From the NCBI RefSeq assembly GCF_019655855.1, contig NZ_BPFX01000044.1, positions 1-41,071 on the forward strand: a stretch of DNA of 41,071 nt, in the 5' to 3' direction. A model generated the notes under the pieces. That model had not been told where the DNA came from. It searched no databases and worked only from the letters and a program-made list of their open reading frames with translations. The translations under genes were made by a program, and so were the position numbers. Within the stretch, counting starts at the first letter, position 1. Every line of letters begins with the position of its first letter. Positions 1 through 7,635 of this stretch are shown here, piece by piece. The stretch comes from Pseudomonas paralcaligenes. GTDB lineage: Bacteria > Pseudomonadota > Gammaproteobacteria > Pseudomonadales > Pseudomonadaceae.

Positions 1-23
1 CGGTGAAGGAGGGATTCGAATGC
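1..23. other. attL: attL, prophage left attachment site
   Basis: The first 14 bases are repeated exactly at the right edge of the window (41058-41071). In reverse complement the block reads as a tRNA T-loop, T-stem, acceptor strand and G73. After TTCGAA the sequence no longer fits a tRNA, so the phage begins at about position 22. This is the chromosome-derived copy of the tRNA 3' end left at the far junction. The exact core length cannot be fixed because the window is cut on both sides. Confidence 0.85.
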
Positions 24-94
24 ACCCGCGCCAATCCCCCGCCGCTGGAGGCCGCATTCCATGCGGGTTAGAGGGTGTGCAGGCGTCTGTATCT

Positions 95-112
95 GTTCCC
101 AGAGCGTTCCCA
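95..112. repeat. Left pair of GTTCCCA repeats, putative integrase arm sites
   Basis: GTTCCCA occurs at 95-101 and 106-112, same orientation, start-to-start distance 11 bp. An identical pair with identical 11-bp spacing lies near the other end (40956-40973). Tyrosine integrases with an arm-binding N-terminal domain bind short direct repeats flanking the core, so these are the best candidates. The assignment is inferred from symmetry only. Confidence 0.5.
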
Positions 113-187
113 CGTCAGCATGAGCGGCGGCCAAAAACACCCCGCCCCATGGGCTTTTTCGGTTTTTATGTTGACCCCTAAAAAATA

Positions 188-460
188 GGTAATTTTGGTA
201 ATTTGATTTTCTGAATAGCATTTTCCCCTTCAAATACAAAGACTTATAGATATTTATTAAAGGTAATTTTTTGGTAATTGACAGGTAATCGAATTACCTT
301 TTTTGAAGTGATTTTCTCAAAAATAAAAATCCCTACAAATCAGCCACTTACAAAAAAATTACCTTTTCCCTTACCCAAAATTACCTTCCAAGGTAAGGGC
401 TCCAGACGAGCAACCACGCGGCCTCCAGCGCTGTTTGCGAACGTCCTAACCAAAATTACC
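188..460. repeat. AT-rich island with symmetric GGTAATT iterons, candidate origin
   Basis: Exact GGTAATT lies forward at 188, 197, 262 and 273, and inverted (AATTACC) at 292, 357, 379 and 454. Degenerate copies start at 284 (GGTAATC) and 392 (GGTAAGG). All exact forward copies are left of about 320 and all exact inverted copies are right of it. The extended consensus is near AAGGTAATTTTGG. The core 299-356 is very AT-rich in an otherwise GC-rich element. There is no credible gene here. Iterons around an AT-rich core suggest a theta-type origin for the phage primase-helicase, but another regulator or the integrase could be the binder. Confidence 0.5.
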
Positions 461-636
461 CGTTTTGAAAGTCGCTCCTGAGAAAAGGGCGGCAGGCATC
501 CCCATAGCCCCAAGAAAGCCCCCTCCTGCAGGGATTCGCAGGGAAATCCAGAATCGGAAATCGGAAACCAGCGCACAGCCTGGGCCGCCTGGAGGCCTGT
601 GCGGGGGTGCGGAAAAATCCACACGTTTAGCCCGCA

Positions 637-662
637 GGCGTGGCGGGGGGACGACTGCGCGC
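637..662 (+). other. cos: Candidate cos site (P2-like cohesive end)
   Basis: From 637 the sequence starts GGCGTGGCGGGG and ends ACTGCGCGC, lining up without gaps with the P2 cos start as I recall it (GGCGAGGCGGGG, then AAAGC, then ACTGCGCGC), with about 21 of 27 positions matching. Its place just outside the 3' end of portal gene Q is where P2-type phages carry cos. By analogy the 19-base cohesive end would be 637-655, so attP would lie about 0.6 kb from the end of the packaged genome, as in phiCTX. Confidence 0.6.
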
Positions 663-905
663 GCCGGGTGCTGCTGGGCCTCCGGCCGCCCTCGGCGCAC
701 CAAGTCGGTGCAGCCTGGTGCCCCCCTGCCGCTCCGGCCGGATCACCTCGCCCTGCCGGCACCCGCCAGCCTCGCCAGACCGCCCGGAAGCCCCGTAAAT
801 ACTGGGCCGCAGGGGTCTAGACACTGGCTTGGCAGCGGTCAAAGTGGTAGGATTAACTGGGGCTTTATTTATTTTGAAAGGCCCGAACTTTCGCGCGTGC
901 CACCC
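663..905. other. Gene-free stretch between cos and the Q terminator
   Basis: Open frames here are low-complexity shadows of GC-rich DNA with no start context and no recognisable product. In phiCTX the cytotoxin gene lies between cos and Q; nothing similar fits in this short interval. A pyrimidine/AT-rich stretch at about 855-875 is the only compositional change seen. Confidence 0.5.
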
Positions 906-932
906 ACAAAAAAGCCGCCTCAAAGGCGGCTT
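906..932 (-). terminator. Intrinsic terminator of the P-Q operon
   Basis: Perfect 8-bp stem AAGCCGCC (912-919) / GGCGGCTT (925-932) with loop TCAAA. On the minus strand the stem is followed by a run of six T. It sits 20 bp beyond the Q stop codon, so it ends leftward transcription of the terminase-portal operon. Confidence 0.85.
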
Positions 933-951
933 GGGTGGGCGGGTGCCAGGG

Positions 952-2010
952 TCAGTTGGCGGCGGTGCTGGGCAGCACATACGGCTTCCAGCGCACCACT
1001 TCCTCCCCCAGCCATTCGTTGATCTGTGCCAGGCGGGCCTGCACCGGCTCCAGCTCGTTGACCGCCCACACCTCGGCCGCGTCGCGGATCGAGCCGAAGC
1101 CGCCCGCGTTCTGCGGCACGATGCCCATCAACTGGGGCGGGATGCGCAGCATGGCCAGCTGGTCGTCGCGGCTGATGTTCTTGATCGCTCCGAAGTCGTC
1201 CTTTGCCGCCACCTCGCTGATGGGGATCAGCTGGATTCCCTCCTTCTTCCCACCAGGTGCGTACATGAACAGGTTGCGGAAGTTGCCCGGCCCCTTGCTG
1301 TTCTTCATCGCCTCGCGCAGGTCCTTGACGAAGGTCTCGTCCTGGACGGCGTCGGTCATGTAAAGGATGAACCCAGCGTGCGACCCGTTCTGGTAGTACT
1401 TCCGGCGGAACAGGGTCGCGCTCTCGTTGAGCAGCGCGCTCTGGAGCGCCGGCAGCCACTCCGGCAGGCCGTAAATTTCCTGGCTGATATCGGCCTCGCG
1501 CAGGTGGCACACACTGCCCGGGCGGAACTGGTATTCGTCTTTCCAGCCCATCACCTGGTAGTAGGTGTCCAGCTCAACCCCCCTGCGCATGTACTTTGCC
1601 AAGCAGGGCTTGAGCCCCATCGCCTGCCGCAGCATGTTGTCCTGCTTTTCCAGGTACAGATTGCCCGACCACCCCCAGTCCATGACGACCTGCTCGAAGG
1701 CCTGGCGGCTCAGCAGCCGGTGGGGAATGAAGGTGCGGGACAGCGCGTTGCGCTTGAACGTGAGGCCCGACTGCAGGTAGACGCTGGCCGTCTGCGCCTT
1801 GGCAAGGCCGCTCAGCGACACCGGCGGTTCATACCATCGCCCGTTCGCCCAGCACTCCAGATAGTCCAGCACCCCGCGCCCATCCAGGACCGGGTCAGGG
1901 TCGCCGAAGGTGAACACCATCGGCGCACCGCTCTGGTCTTTGAGCAGCAGCTCGCCTTCCAGAACCTCACTCGCTTTGTGGGCCGGCTGGCGGCGACTTT
2001 TCTTGCTCAT
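952..2010 (-). CDS. Q: Phage portal protein (P2 gpQ family)
   Basis: Product of 352 residues, recognisable as the P2-type portal vertex protein, which forms the dodecameric channel through which DNA enters and leaves the capsid and to which tail-completion proteins attach. Typical portal phrases are visible: the N-terminal stretch around FTFGDPDPVLDGRG, the central W-G-N-L-Y segment, and SRDDQLAMLRIPPQLMG near the C-terminus. I chose the ATG at 2010 (MSKKSRR) over two upstream TTG codons. It overlaps the terminase stop by one base (TGATG) and has GGAG upstream. Distal gene of a two-gene leftward operon with P, ended by the terminator at 906-932. Confidence 0.95.
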   Translation of the reverse strand: MSKKSRRQPAHKASEVLEGELLLKDQSGAPMVFTFGDPDPVLDGRGVLDYLECWANGRWYEPPVSLSGLAKAQTASVYLQSGLTFKRNALSRTFIPHRLLSRQAFEQVVMDWGWSGNLYLEKQDNMLRQAMGLKPCLAKYMRRGVELDTYYQVMGWKDEYQFRPGSVCHLREADISQEIYGLPEWLPALQSALLNESATLFRRKYYQNGSHAGFILYMTDAVQDETFVKDLREAMKNSKGPGNFRNLFMYAPGGKKEGIQLIPISEVAAKDDFGAIKNISRDDQLAMLRIPPQLMGIVPQNAGGFGSIRDAAEVWAVNELEPVQARLAQINEWLGEEVVRWKPYVLPSTAAN

Positions 2011-3764
2011 CAACAAATCTCCATGATGCTGGTATTGGCGACGGTCTGGCCTTCCAGGGGCTCATTGGCCAGCGCGTGGAACAGCGCCCAGGCCAGGTCG
2101 GCGTGCCCGGTGGAATCGCTGCGCCCCGCCGTGTAGGTGAACTGCCGCCCGCTGGCGGTCATGGTCTTGCGGATCGCCAGCAGCGACTGGGCCAAGTCGG
2201 ACCAGCCGGCGTCGAACTCGATACGCCCCTTCGTGAACACGTCCCACGCCTTCATGACCAGGCGGGTTTTCACCTCGGGGCTGTAGCTGAACGTGCGCAG
2301 GCCTGGGAAGAACTGCTTCACCAGCTGCGCCACCCCCGACCCCATGCCGGTGGTATCGATACCGATGTAGGTGACCCAGTAGCGCTCTGTGAGCTTGCGG
2401 ATGGTCTCGGCCTGGGCGTTGAAGTCCATGCCACGGAACTGGAAGCGCTCGATCACCCGGAATTTGCCCCCGGACGGCGGCGGCGGCGACACCACCACCA
2501 GCCCCGCCGAGTCGCCAGTCTCTGCAGGGTCATAGCCAACCCACACCGGCCGATCCCCCAGGGGCCTGGGAGCGAACGGGCGGTAGCCCTCCCAATCCCA
2601 GCTTTCCACCATCGCCGGCTGCAGCAACGTCAACGGGAACACCGAGTCGCCATCGTTGACGAACTGGCACATCAGCAGGTTCTGGAACGCGGGGCCGTCG
2701 TATTCGAGGCGCAGCTCGTCCAGGTCGAACAGATCGCAGCCCCGTTCCTCGGCATCCAGGATGGTGACGATCTGCCGCCAGATGCGGTCCTCGCACAACC
2801 GGCCCTGCTGCAGCGCCTCATGGCTGACGTCAATGTGCAGGTGCTTGGCGGTCGGCTTGCCCTTGTTGTGGCGCTCGCCGGTCCAGTACACATAGGCCGG
2901 GTGGGCCGTGCTGCTCGGCGTGCTGAAATAGGTCTTCCGCCAGCGCTTCTGCAGCGCCATGCCGGAAGCCACCTTGTTGATTTCAGCGAAGCCGTGGACC
3001 CAGAAGAATTCGTCAAAATAGAAGTTGCCCGACCGGCCCTGGGCGGTGCGGAAGTTCGTTCCCAGGAAGTGCAGCTCGGCGTTGTTCCAGAGCACGATGG
3101 GGTCGCCGGTCAACTTGACGCCCAGCACCTCATTGACGAAGGACTGCATATACGTCTTGAACTGGTGCGCCTGCGCCTTGCTGGCGGACAAGAAAATCTG
3201 ATTGCGGCCGGTGGTGATCGCGTCGATCAGCGCTTCCCGGGCGAAGTAGTACGTGGCCCCGATCTGGCGAGACTTCAGGAGCATCCGCGTGCGCTGATTG
3301 CCAGCCCGATACCAATCGAGCTGGTAATCGAAACAACCGTCGAGGAACGCCTCGACCAGCGTTTCGATCTGTTCTTCGCTGAACTCGTTGCGCTTCGGCG
3401 CCTGCTTCGGCCCGGAGTTGCGTCGCTCTATGTTCGGGTTTAGCTCGGCCTCGGTGCCGCCACCCTGGAAGCGCTGGATGCGCGCCTGTCGCTCCAGCTG
3501 CCGGTGCAACAGGTCAATTTCCTTGAAGTCGCCGCCGGTCTTGCAGTCCTTGAGGATCAGCTGCACCAGGCGCGCTTCCAGCGCCCCGCCGATCCGCTCG
3601 ACGTTGTCCGCCCGGTCCCACTCGTCGCGGGCCTTCCAGCTATGGACGGTCTTTTCCTTCTCGCCCAGGTGGTCGGCAATTTCAGTGATGCGCCAGCCGG
3701 TCCAATACAGGAACTTGGCCTGGCGGCGGTTATCGGTGGCGGCGGGCTGGGCGATGGCATTCAT
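2010..3764 (-). CDS. P: Terminase large (ATPase) subunit, P2 gpP family
   Basis: 584 residues, the usual size for P2 gpP. It drives ATP-dependent packaging and cleaves at cos together with the small subunit M. Residues 12-45 form a helix-turn-helix (YWTGWRITEIADHLGEKEKT), expected for the DNA-binding part. A Walker-A-like loop SRQIGAT is at about 165-171, a Walker B FYFDEFF at about 248-254, and a nuclease-type acidic strand VGYDPAETGD begins near residue 405. The start codon lies exactly 57 bp from the centre of the Ogr-type palindrome and lacks a Shine-Dalgarno sequence, which suggests a very short or absent leader. First gene of the leftward late operon P-Q. Confidence 0.95.
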   Translation of the reverse strand: MNAIAQPAATDNRRQAKFLYWTGWRITEIADHLGEKEKTVHSWKARDEWDRADNVERIGGALEARLVQLILKDCKTGGDFKEIDLLHRQLERQARIQRFQGGGTEAELNPNIERRNSGPKQAPKRNEFSEEQIETLVEAFLDGCFDYQLDWYRAGNQRTRMLLKSRQIGATYYFAREALIDAITTGRNQIFLSASKAQAHQFKTYMQSFVNEVLGVKLTGDPIVLWNNAELHFLGTNFRTAQGRSGNFYFDEFFWVHGFAEINKVASGMALQKRWRKTYFSTPSSTAHPAYVYWTGERHNKGKPTAKHLHIDVSHEALQQGRLCEDRIWRQIVTILDAEERGCDLFDLDELRLEYDGPAFQNLLMCQFVNDGDSVFPLTLLQPAMVESWDWEGYRPFAPRPLGDRPVWVGYDPAETGDSAGLVVVSPPPPSGGKFRVIERFQFRGMDFNAQAETIRKLTERYWVTYIGIDTTGMGSGVAQLVKQFFPGLRTFSYSPEVKTRLVMKAWDVFTKGRIEFDAGWSDLAQSLLAIRKTMTASGRQFTYTAGRSDSTGHADLAWALFHALANEPLEGQTVANTSIMEIC

Positions 3765-3810
3765 GGCGCCGATGCTGCCGGTCGCGCGCGCGAGCCCCTA
3801 CCACGGCACC

Positions 3811-3831
3811 CTGTAGCGCGCCCCGCTACAG
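3811..3831. promoter_or_regulatory. Late activator (Ogr-type) palindrome 1, P/O divergent promoters
   Basis: Perfect inverted repeat CTGTAGCG-N5-CGCTACAG between divergent genes P and O. Identical copies, one of them inverted, occur only at the V and FI starts. It contains TGT-N13-ACA; P2 Ogr boxes are TGT-N12-ACA as I recall, centred about 55 bp upstream of late transcription starts. From the centre (3821) to the P start is 57 bp and to the O start 97 bp, so one box can serve both directions. Confidence 0.75.
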
Positions 3832-3917
3832 GCTTAGCGCGTTGCTGCGCCCTCTCCTGCTGTCGACCATGCCCTCAACGCAACGGCACCACCGCCACCG
3901 CATCGAGGACCGCCCGA

Positions 3918-4772
3918 ATGGCCGCAAGCACCGCCCCCGCCAAGAAGTACCGTTCCAAGCCCTTCCGTGTCGCCCTGGAAGGCGCAACCACCGACGGCCG
4001 CAACATCGAACGCAGCTGGATCGAGGAAATGGCCAGCAGCTACGACCGCAACCTGTACGGCGCTCGGATCAACTGCGAACACATCAAGAGCGTGATGCCT
4101 GAGTCGCCCTTTGGCGCCTACGGCGACGTGGTTGCCCTGAAAGCCGAGGAAGTCGAACTGGGCGGCAAAAAGAAACTCGCCCTCTACGCCCAGTTCGAGC
4201 CCAACGAAGCCGGCATCGCCCTCAACAAGAAGGGCCAGAAAATCTACACCTCTATCGAGGTGTCCCCGAAGTTCGCCGACACCGGCAAGGCCTATCTGGT
4301 GGGCGTCGCCCTCACCGACAACCCGGCCAGCCTGGGAACTGAAGCGCTCGCCTTCAGCGCTCAGCATGGAACGCTGAACAGCCGGAAGGTCAGCCCGGAG
4401 AACCTGTTCACCTCCGCCGAGCAGGTCGAGGCCATCGAGTTCGAGGAAATCACCGACACACCAAGCATGTTCGCCGGGCTGAAAGAAAAGCTCGACGGAC
4501 TGCTGGGCAAGAGCAAGGACAAGGAAGGCAAGGACGCCGCTTCATTCGCCGCCCTGGGCGAAATGATCGAGCAGATCGCCACCCACGGCGCCGAGCAGGA
4601 AAAGGCCTTCGCTACCGAACAGGCCGCCCGCAAGGCCCTGCAAACCAAGTTCGAGACGCTGCAGACCGAGTTCGCCGACCTGGTCAAGCGGCTCAGCAAC
4701 ACCCCAAACCCGAGCCAGCCCAAGCGGCCGGTGGCTTCCGGTGGCGATGGCCTCGCCGTCACCGACTGCTGA
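3918..4772 (+). CDS. O: Capsid scaffolding protein and maturation protease (P2 gpO family)
   Basis: 284 residues from the ATG at 3918, the same length as P2 gpO. The open frame extends further upstream, but this start has GAGGA eight bases before it and the family N-terminus (KYRSKPFRVALEGATTDGR). In P2, gpO is both internal scaffold and serine protease, processing itself, the capsid protein and the portal. The N-terminal half (about residues 10-150) is the protease domain. The C-terminal part from about 185 (SMFAGLKEKLDGLLG onward) is charged and predicted coiled coil, as expected for scaffold. First gene of the rightward late operon O-N-M-L-X-lysis-R-S, driven from the shared palindrome at 3811-3831. 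Confidence 0.93.
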   Translation: MAASTAPAKKYRSKPFRVALEGATTDGRNIERSWIEEMASSYDRNLYGARINCEHIKSVMPESPFGAYGDVVALKAEEVELGGKKKLALYAQFEPNEAGIALNKKGQKIYTSIEVSPKFADTGKAYLVGVALTDNPASLGTEALAFSAQHGTLNSRKVSPENLFTSAEQVEAIEFEEITDTPSMFAGLKEKLDGLLGKSKDKEGKDAASFAALGEMIEQIATHGAEQEKAFATEQAARKALQTKFETLQTEFADLVKRLSNTPNPSQPKRPVASGGDGLAVTDC

Positions 4773-4811
4773 TCAACGGAACTGCACACCCAAGGACTAC
4801 CGGAGAGCCCC

Positions 4812-5819
4812 ATGCGCAACGAAACCCGTGCCCTGTTCAACGCCTACCTGCAGCAGCTCGCGCAGCTGAACGGCGTGACCGACGTCACCACCAAATTTGC
4901 CACCGCCCCCTCGGTCGCGCAGACCCTGGAAAGCCGCATCCAGGAATCCAGCGAGTTCCTGAGCCGCGTAAACATCTACGGCGTCACCGAGCAGATGGGC
5001 GAGAAAATCGGCCTCGGTGTTACCGGCAACGTCGCCGGCACCACCGATACCGACGTCAAGGACCGCGAAACCCGCGACCCCAGCGCCCTGGACGACCGTG
5101 GGTACATCTGCACCCAGACCAACTTCGACACCCACCTCAAGTACTCGAAGCTCGACGCCTGGGCCAAGTTCCCCGACTTCCAGGCCCGCATCCGCGACGC
5201 CATCATCAAGCTGATGGCCCTCAACCGCATCTGCATCGGCTGGAACGGCACCAGTCGCGCGGCCACGTCCAACCCGGCCACCAATCCGCTGCTCCAGGAC
5301 GTCAACATCGGCTGGCTGCAGAAGATGCGCACCGAAAATGCCGCCCGCGTGATGAAGGAAGTCGCCCAGGGCAGCAATAAAATCGAGGTCGGCAGCGGCA
5401 AGGACTTCGAGAACATCGACGCCCTGGTCTACGCCATGGTCAACGAACTCATTGAGCCCTGGTATCAGGAAGACACCGACATGGTCGTCATCTGCGGCCG
5501 CCAGATTCTGGCCGACAAGTACTTCCCGATCATCAACAAGACCCAGGCGCCCAGCGAAATGCTCGCGGCCGATATCGTCATGAGCCAGAAGCGTATCGGC
5601 AACCTGCCGGCCGTTCGCGTGCCGCACTTCCCGGCCAAGGGGCTGCTGGTCACCCGGCTCGACAACCTGTCCATCTACTGGCAGGAAGGCAGCCGCCGCC
5701 GCACCGTCGTCGACAACGCCAAGCGCGACCGCATCGAGAACTACGAGTCGGTCAACGAGGCGTATGTCATCGAAGACCTGGGCTGCGCCGCCCTGGCCGA
5801 AAACATCGAGCTGAGCTGA
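4812..5819 (+). CDS. N: Major capsid protein (P2 gpN family)
   Basis: 335 residues. Recognised as the P2-type HK97-fold capsid subunit: it starts MRNETRALFNAYLQQLAQLNGV, carries the family segment around FPDFQARIRDAIIKLMALNRICIGWNG, and ends with the Y-W-Q-E-G-S/R-R strand and IENYESVNEAYVIED. The first 20-30 residues would be removed by the gpO protease on maturation, by analogy with P2. It follows O after a short gap with CGGAGAG before the ATG. Slightly shorter than the 357 residues of P2 gpN. Confidence 0.95.
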   Translation: MRNETRALFNAYLQQLAQLNGVTDVTTKFATAPSVAQTLESRIQESSEFLSRVNIYGVTEQMGEKIGLGVTGNVAGTTDTDVKDRETRDPSALDDRGYICTQTNFDTHLKYSKLDAWAKFPDFQARIRDAIIKLMALNRICIGWNGTSRAATSNPATNPLLQDVNIGWLQKMRTENAARVMKEVAQGSNKIEVGSGKDFENIDALVYAMVNELIEPWYQEDTDMVVICGRQILADKYFPIINKTQAPSEMLAADIVMSQKRIGNLPAVRVPHFPAKGLLVTRLDNLSIYWQEGSRRRTVVDNAKRDRIENYESVNEAYVIEDLGCAALAENIELS

Positions 5820-5829
5820 GGCGCCGACC

Positions 5830-6534
5830 ATGACCAACCCCTGCCGCCGTCACTTCCAGCGCGTCACCGCCGCCGCAGAGGCGGCGGCGGCAACCCCGGA
5901 AATGACCATGGAAGGCGCCAACGCCTACGAACTGCACATGGCCCAGCTGCATCAGGACATGCTGCGCCTCAAGCAAATTCAGTCCATCCAGGCCAAGGTG
6001 CAACTGAAAGCCGAACTGCTGCCGGCCTACGCCCCCTATGTCGAGGGCGTGCTCTCGGCTGGCAAGGGCGCCGGCGACGAGGTACTGACCACCGTCATGG
6101 CCTGGCGCATCGACACCGGCGACCTGGCCGGCGCGCTGGATATCGCGGAATACGCACTGCCGTACGGCCTGCCCATGCCTGACCGCTTCACCCGTGGCAC
6201 GCCGTGCGTCGTCGCGGAAGAAGTAGCCCAGGCGGCCCTGACCGCGCTCAAGGCCGGCGGCGACTTCGACCGCGCCATCCTCCTGCGTACCGCCGCGCTT
6301 ACCGCTGAGCACGACATGCCCGACGAGGCGCGCGCCAAGCTGCACCTCGCCCTGGGCAAGGTCGATCTGAAGGCCTTCAACCCCGAGCAGGTAGACGCCG
6401 CAGGCATCGAGCGCCTGGTCAACGCCAAGGCCCAGCTCGCGCGGGCCATTGAGCTGCACGACAAGTGCGGCGCGAAGAAAGACATGGAAGCCGTCGACAA
6501 GCTTCTCAAGAAACACGCTGGCGAAGCCGGCTAA
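5830..6534 (+). CDS. M: Terminase small (endonuclease) subunit, P2 gpM family
   Basis: 234 residues, with the family's central block (AYAPYVEGVLSAGKGAGDEV followed by VMAWRIDTGDLAGALDIAEYAL). In P2, gpM pairs with gpP and nicks the cos site to make the 19-base cohesive ends. The N-terminus (about residues 1-30) is alanine-rich and variable; the C-terminus is a charged helical tail. It lies directly after the capsid gene, as in P2. It should act on the candidate cos site at 637. Confidence 0.92.
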   Translation: MTNPCRRHFQRVTAAAEAAAATPEMTMEGANAYELHMAQLHQDMLRLKQIQSIQAKVQLKAELLPAYAPYVEGVLSAGKGAGDEVLTTVMAWRIDTGDLAGALDIAEYALPYGLPMPDRFTRGTPCVVAEEVAQAALTALKAGGDFDRAILLRTAALTAEHDMPDEARAKLHLALGKVDLKAFNPEQVDAAGIERLVNAKAQLARAIELHDKCGAKKDMEAVDKLLKKHAGEAG

Positions 6535-6637
6535 CCGAGCGGTCCCCCGCAACCCCGGCGGCTCGGGGCTGATCAGCGGTTTATTCCTTTCTCCGCTGTG
6601 ACGCCCCGACCACCGCCGACCTATTCGAGCGGCAAGC

Positions 6638-7102
6638 ATGAGCGCATTCGTGGCAAGCGGCGGCAGCGCCGAGCCCTTCACCCTGGTCAACGACGGCTGG
6701 TGGCCCGATATCGACGGCGACAAGCTGCGCGACGCACAGCGCATCAAGGCCGACGTCACCAACGACCGTCTGGAATTCGCCGTGGTCGCCGCGATGATCA
6801 GCGTCAACCGCGAACTGGCCGCCTGGAAGGCCCTCCAGCAGGCCGCTGGCCACGCCACCCTGGCGGACGTACCGGCCGAGCAGATCGGCGGCCGCAGCCA
6901 CCGCGTGGCCCTCTATGAACGCGCGATCTACAGCGCCACCAGCGCCGAATGCGCCGAGCGCTACCGCAGCTACGACGCCACCCGCTCCGGCGGCGACTCG
7001 GCCGAGGAAGAAGAACGCTCCATCGACGACTACCGCCGCGATCAGCGCTTCGCCCTCCGCGACCTGCTGGGCGTCGCCCGCACCACCGTGGAACTGCTGT
7101 GA
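6638..7102 (+). CDS. L: Head completion/stabilisation protein (P2 gpL family)
   Basis: 154 residues with the family features: an N-terminal FTLVNDGWWPDIDGDKLRDAQRI motif, then NDRLEFAVVAAMISVNREL, and a C-terminal RDLLGVARTTVELL. In P2, gpL closes the filled head and forms part of the head-tail connector. It starts about 100 bp after M; that gap contains an inverted repeat (CCGAGC at 6535, GCTCGG at 6561) but no T-run. Its TGA overlaps the ATG of the next gene by one base, so the two are probably translationally coupled. Confidence 0.9.
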   Translation: MSAFVASGGSAEPFTLVNDGWWPDIDGDKLRDAQRIKADVTNDRLEFAVVAAMISVNRELAAWKALQQAAGHATLADVPAEQIGGRSHRVALYERAIYSATSAECAERYRSYDATRSGGDSAEEEERSIDDYRRDQRFALRDLLGVARTTVELL

Positions 7103-7311
7103 TGGCCCAGGCCCGCGCCAACCAGGGCGACACCCTCGACGACGTGTGCTGGCGCCACTACGGCCGCAGTGCCGGCGTCGTCGAAGCCGTGCTCGCCGCC
7201 AATCCAGGCCTCGCCGGCCGTGGCCCGATCCTGCCCATGGGCACCCTGATCGAGCTGCCCGACGTCGCCCCGCAACCCACCACCAGCAGGACGGTGAACC
7301 TATGGGACTGA
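7102..7311 (+). CDS. X: Tail protein X (P2 gpX family, LysM-like)
   Basis: 69 residues, close to P2 gpX (67). The pattern QGDTLDDVCWRHYGR followed by VLAANPGLAGRGPILPMGTLIELP is that of the small LysM-like tail-tip/tube proteins in this family, thought to sit at the end of the tail. The start is set by overlap with the L stop (TGATG). Confidence 0.9.
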   Translation: MAQARANQGDTLDDVCWRHYGRSAGVVEAVLAANPGLAGRGPILPMGTLIELPDVAPQPTTSRTVNLWD

Positions 7312-7320
7312 GGAATGAAC

Positions 7321-7635
7321 ATGCCGGATAGACCCGAAACCTGGGCGTGGCTCGCGGCCTGGTTCCAGTTGCACTTCCCTGCTTTCTACGCCGGAGCGCT
7401 GGGCTTCTTTGTCGCCTTTTTCCGGATCATTTACGGCGGCGGCCGTCTGCGTCGCCTCTGCGTTGAATGCCCGCTCTGCGGCCTACTCGGCATCGGGGCT
7501 CATTACGGTACCGAGATGCTCGGATGGCCCCCCGCTTCCGGCTCCTTCATCGCCTGCATCGTCGGCCTGCTTGGCGTCGAGACCAGCCGAGCGATAGCGA
7601 AACGTTACGTCGAACGAAAGGTAGACAACCTATGA
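7321..7635 (+). CDS. Holin (lambda-type class, phage_holin_3 like)
   Basis: 104 residues from the ATG at 7321; an ATG two codons upstream sits directly on the GAGGA ribosome-binding site and is less likely. At least two, probably three, hydrophobic segments are visible (about residues 18-34, 50-64 and 72-88 with the ATG at 7321). The C-terminus is positively charged (ETSRAIAKRYVERKV), as in holins. It would make the inner-membrane lesions that release or activate the downstream muramidase. Its stop overlaps the endolysin start by four bases (ATGA). Confidence 0.8.
   Translation: MPDRPETWAWLAAWFQLHFPAFYAGALGFFVAFFRIIYGGGRLRRLCVECPLCGLLGIGAHYGTEMLGWPPASGSFIACIVGLLGVETSRAIAKRYVERKVDNL

Noticed and set aside
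278..762. Short open frames on both strands across the left non-coding region
   Set aside because: They overlap the iterons, have no ribosome-binding site, and the products are low-complexity Pro/Arg/Gly sequences typical of chance frames.
829..2136. A long plus-strand frame opposite portal gene Q
   Set aside because: It is the antisense shadow of Q; codon periodicity and recognisable protein are on the minus strand.
2076..3443. A 455-codon plus-strand frame opposite terminase P
   Set aside because: Antisense shadow; terminase motifs are on the minus strand.
3504..3917. Upstream extension of the O reading frame
   Set aside because: It would run through the terminase gene, late promoter and activator palindrome; the ATG at 3918 gives the P2 gpO length and has a Shine-Dalgarno sequence.
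6535..6637. Inverted repeat CCGAGC/GCTCGG between M and L as a terminator
   Set aside because: Stem of only six pairs with a long loop and no proper T-tract; head genes are expected to be co-transcribed here.
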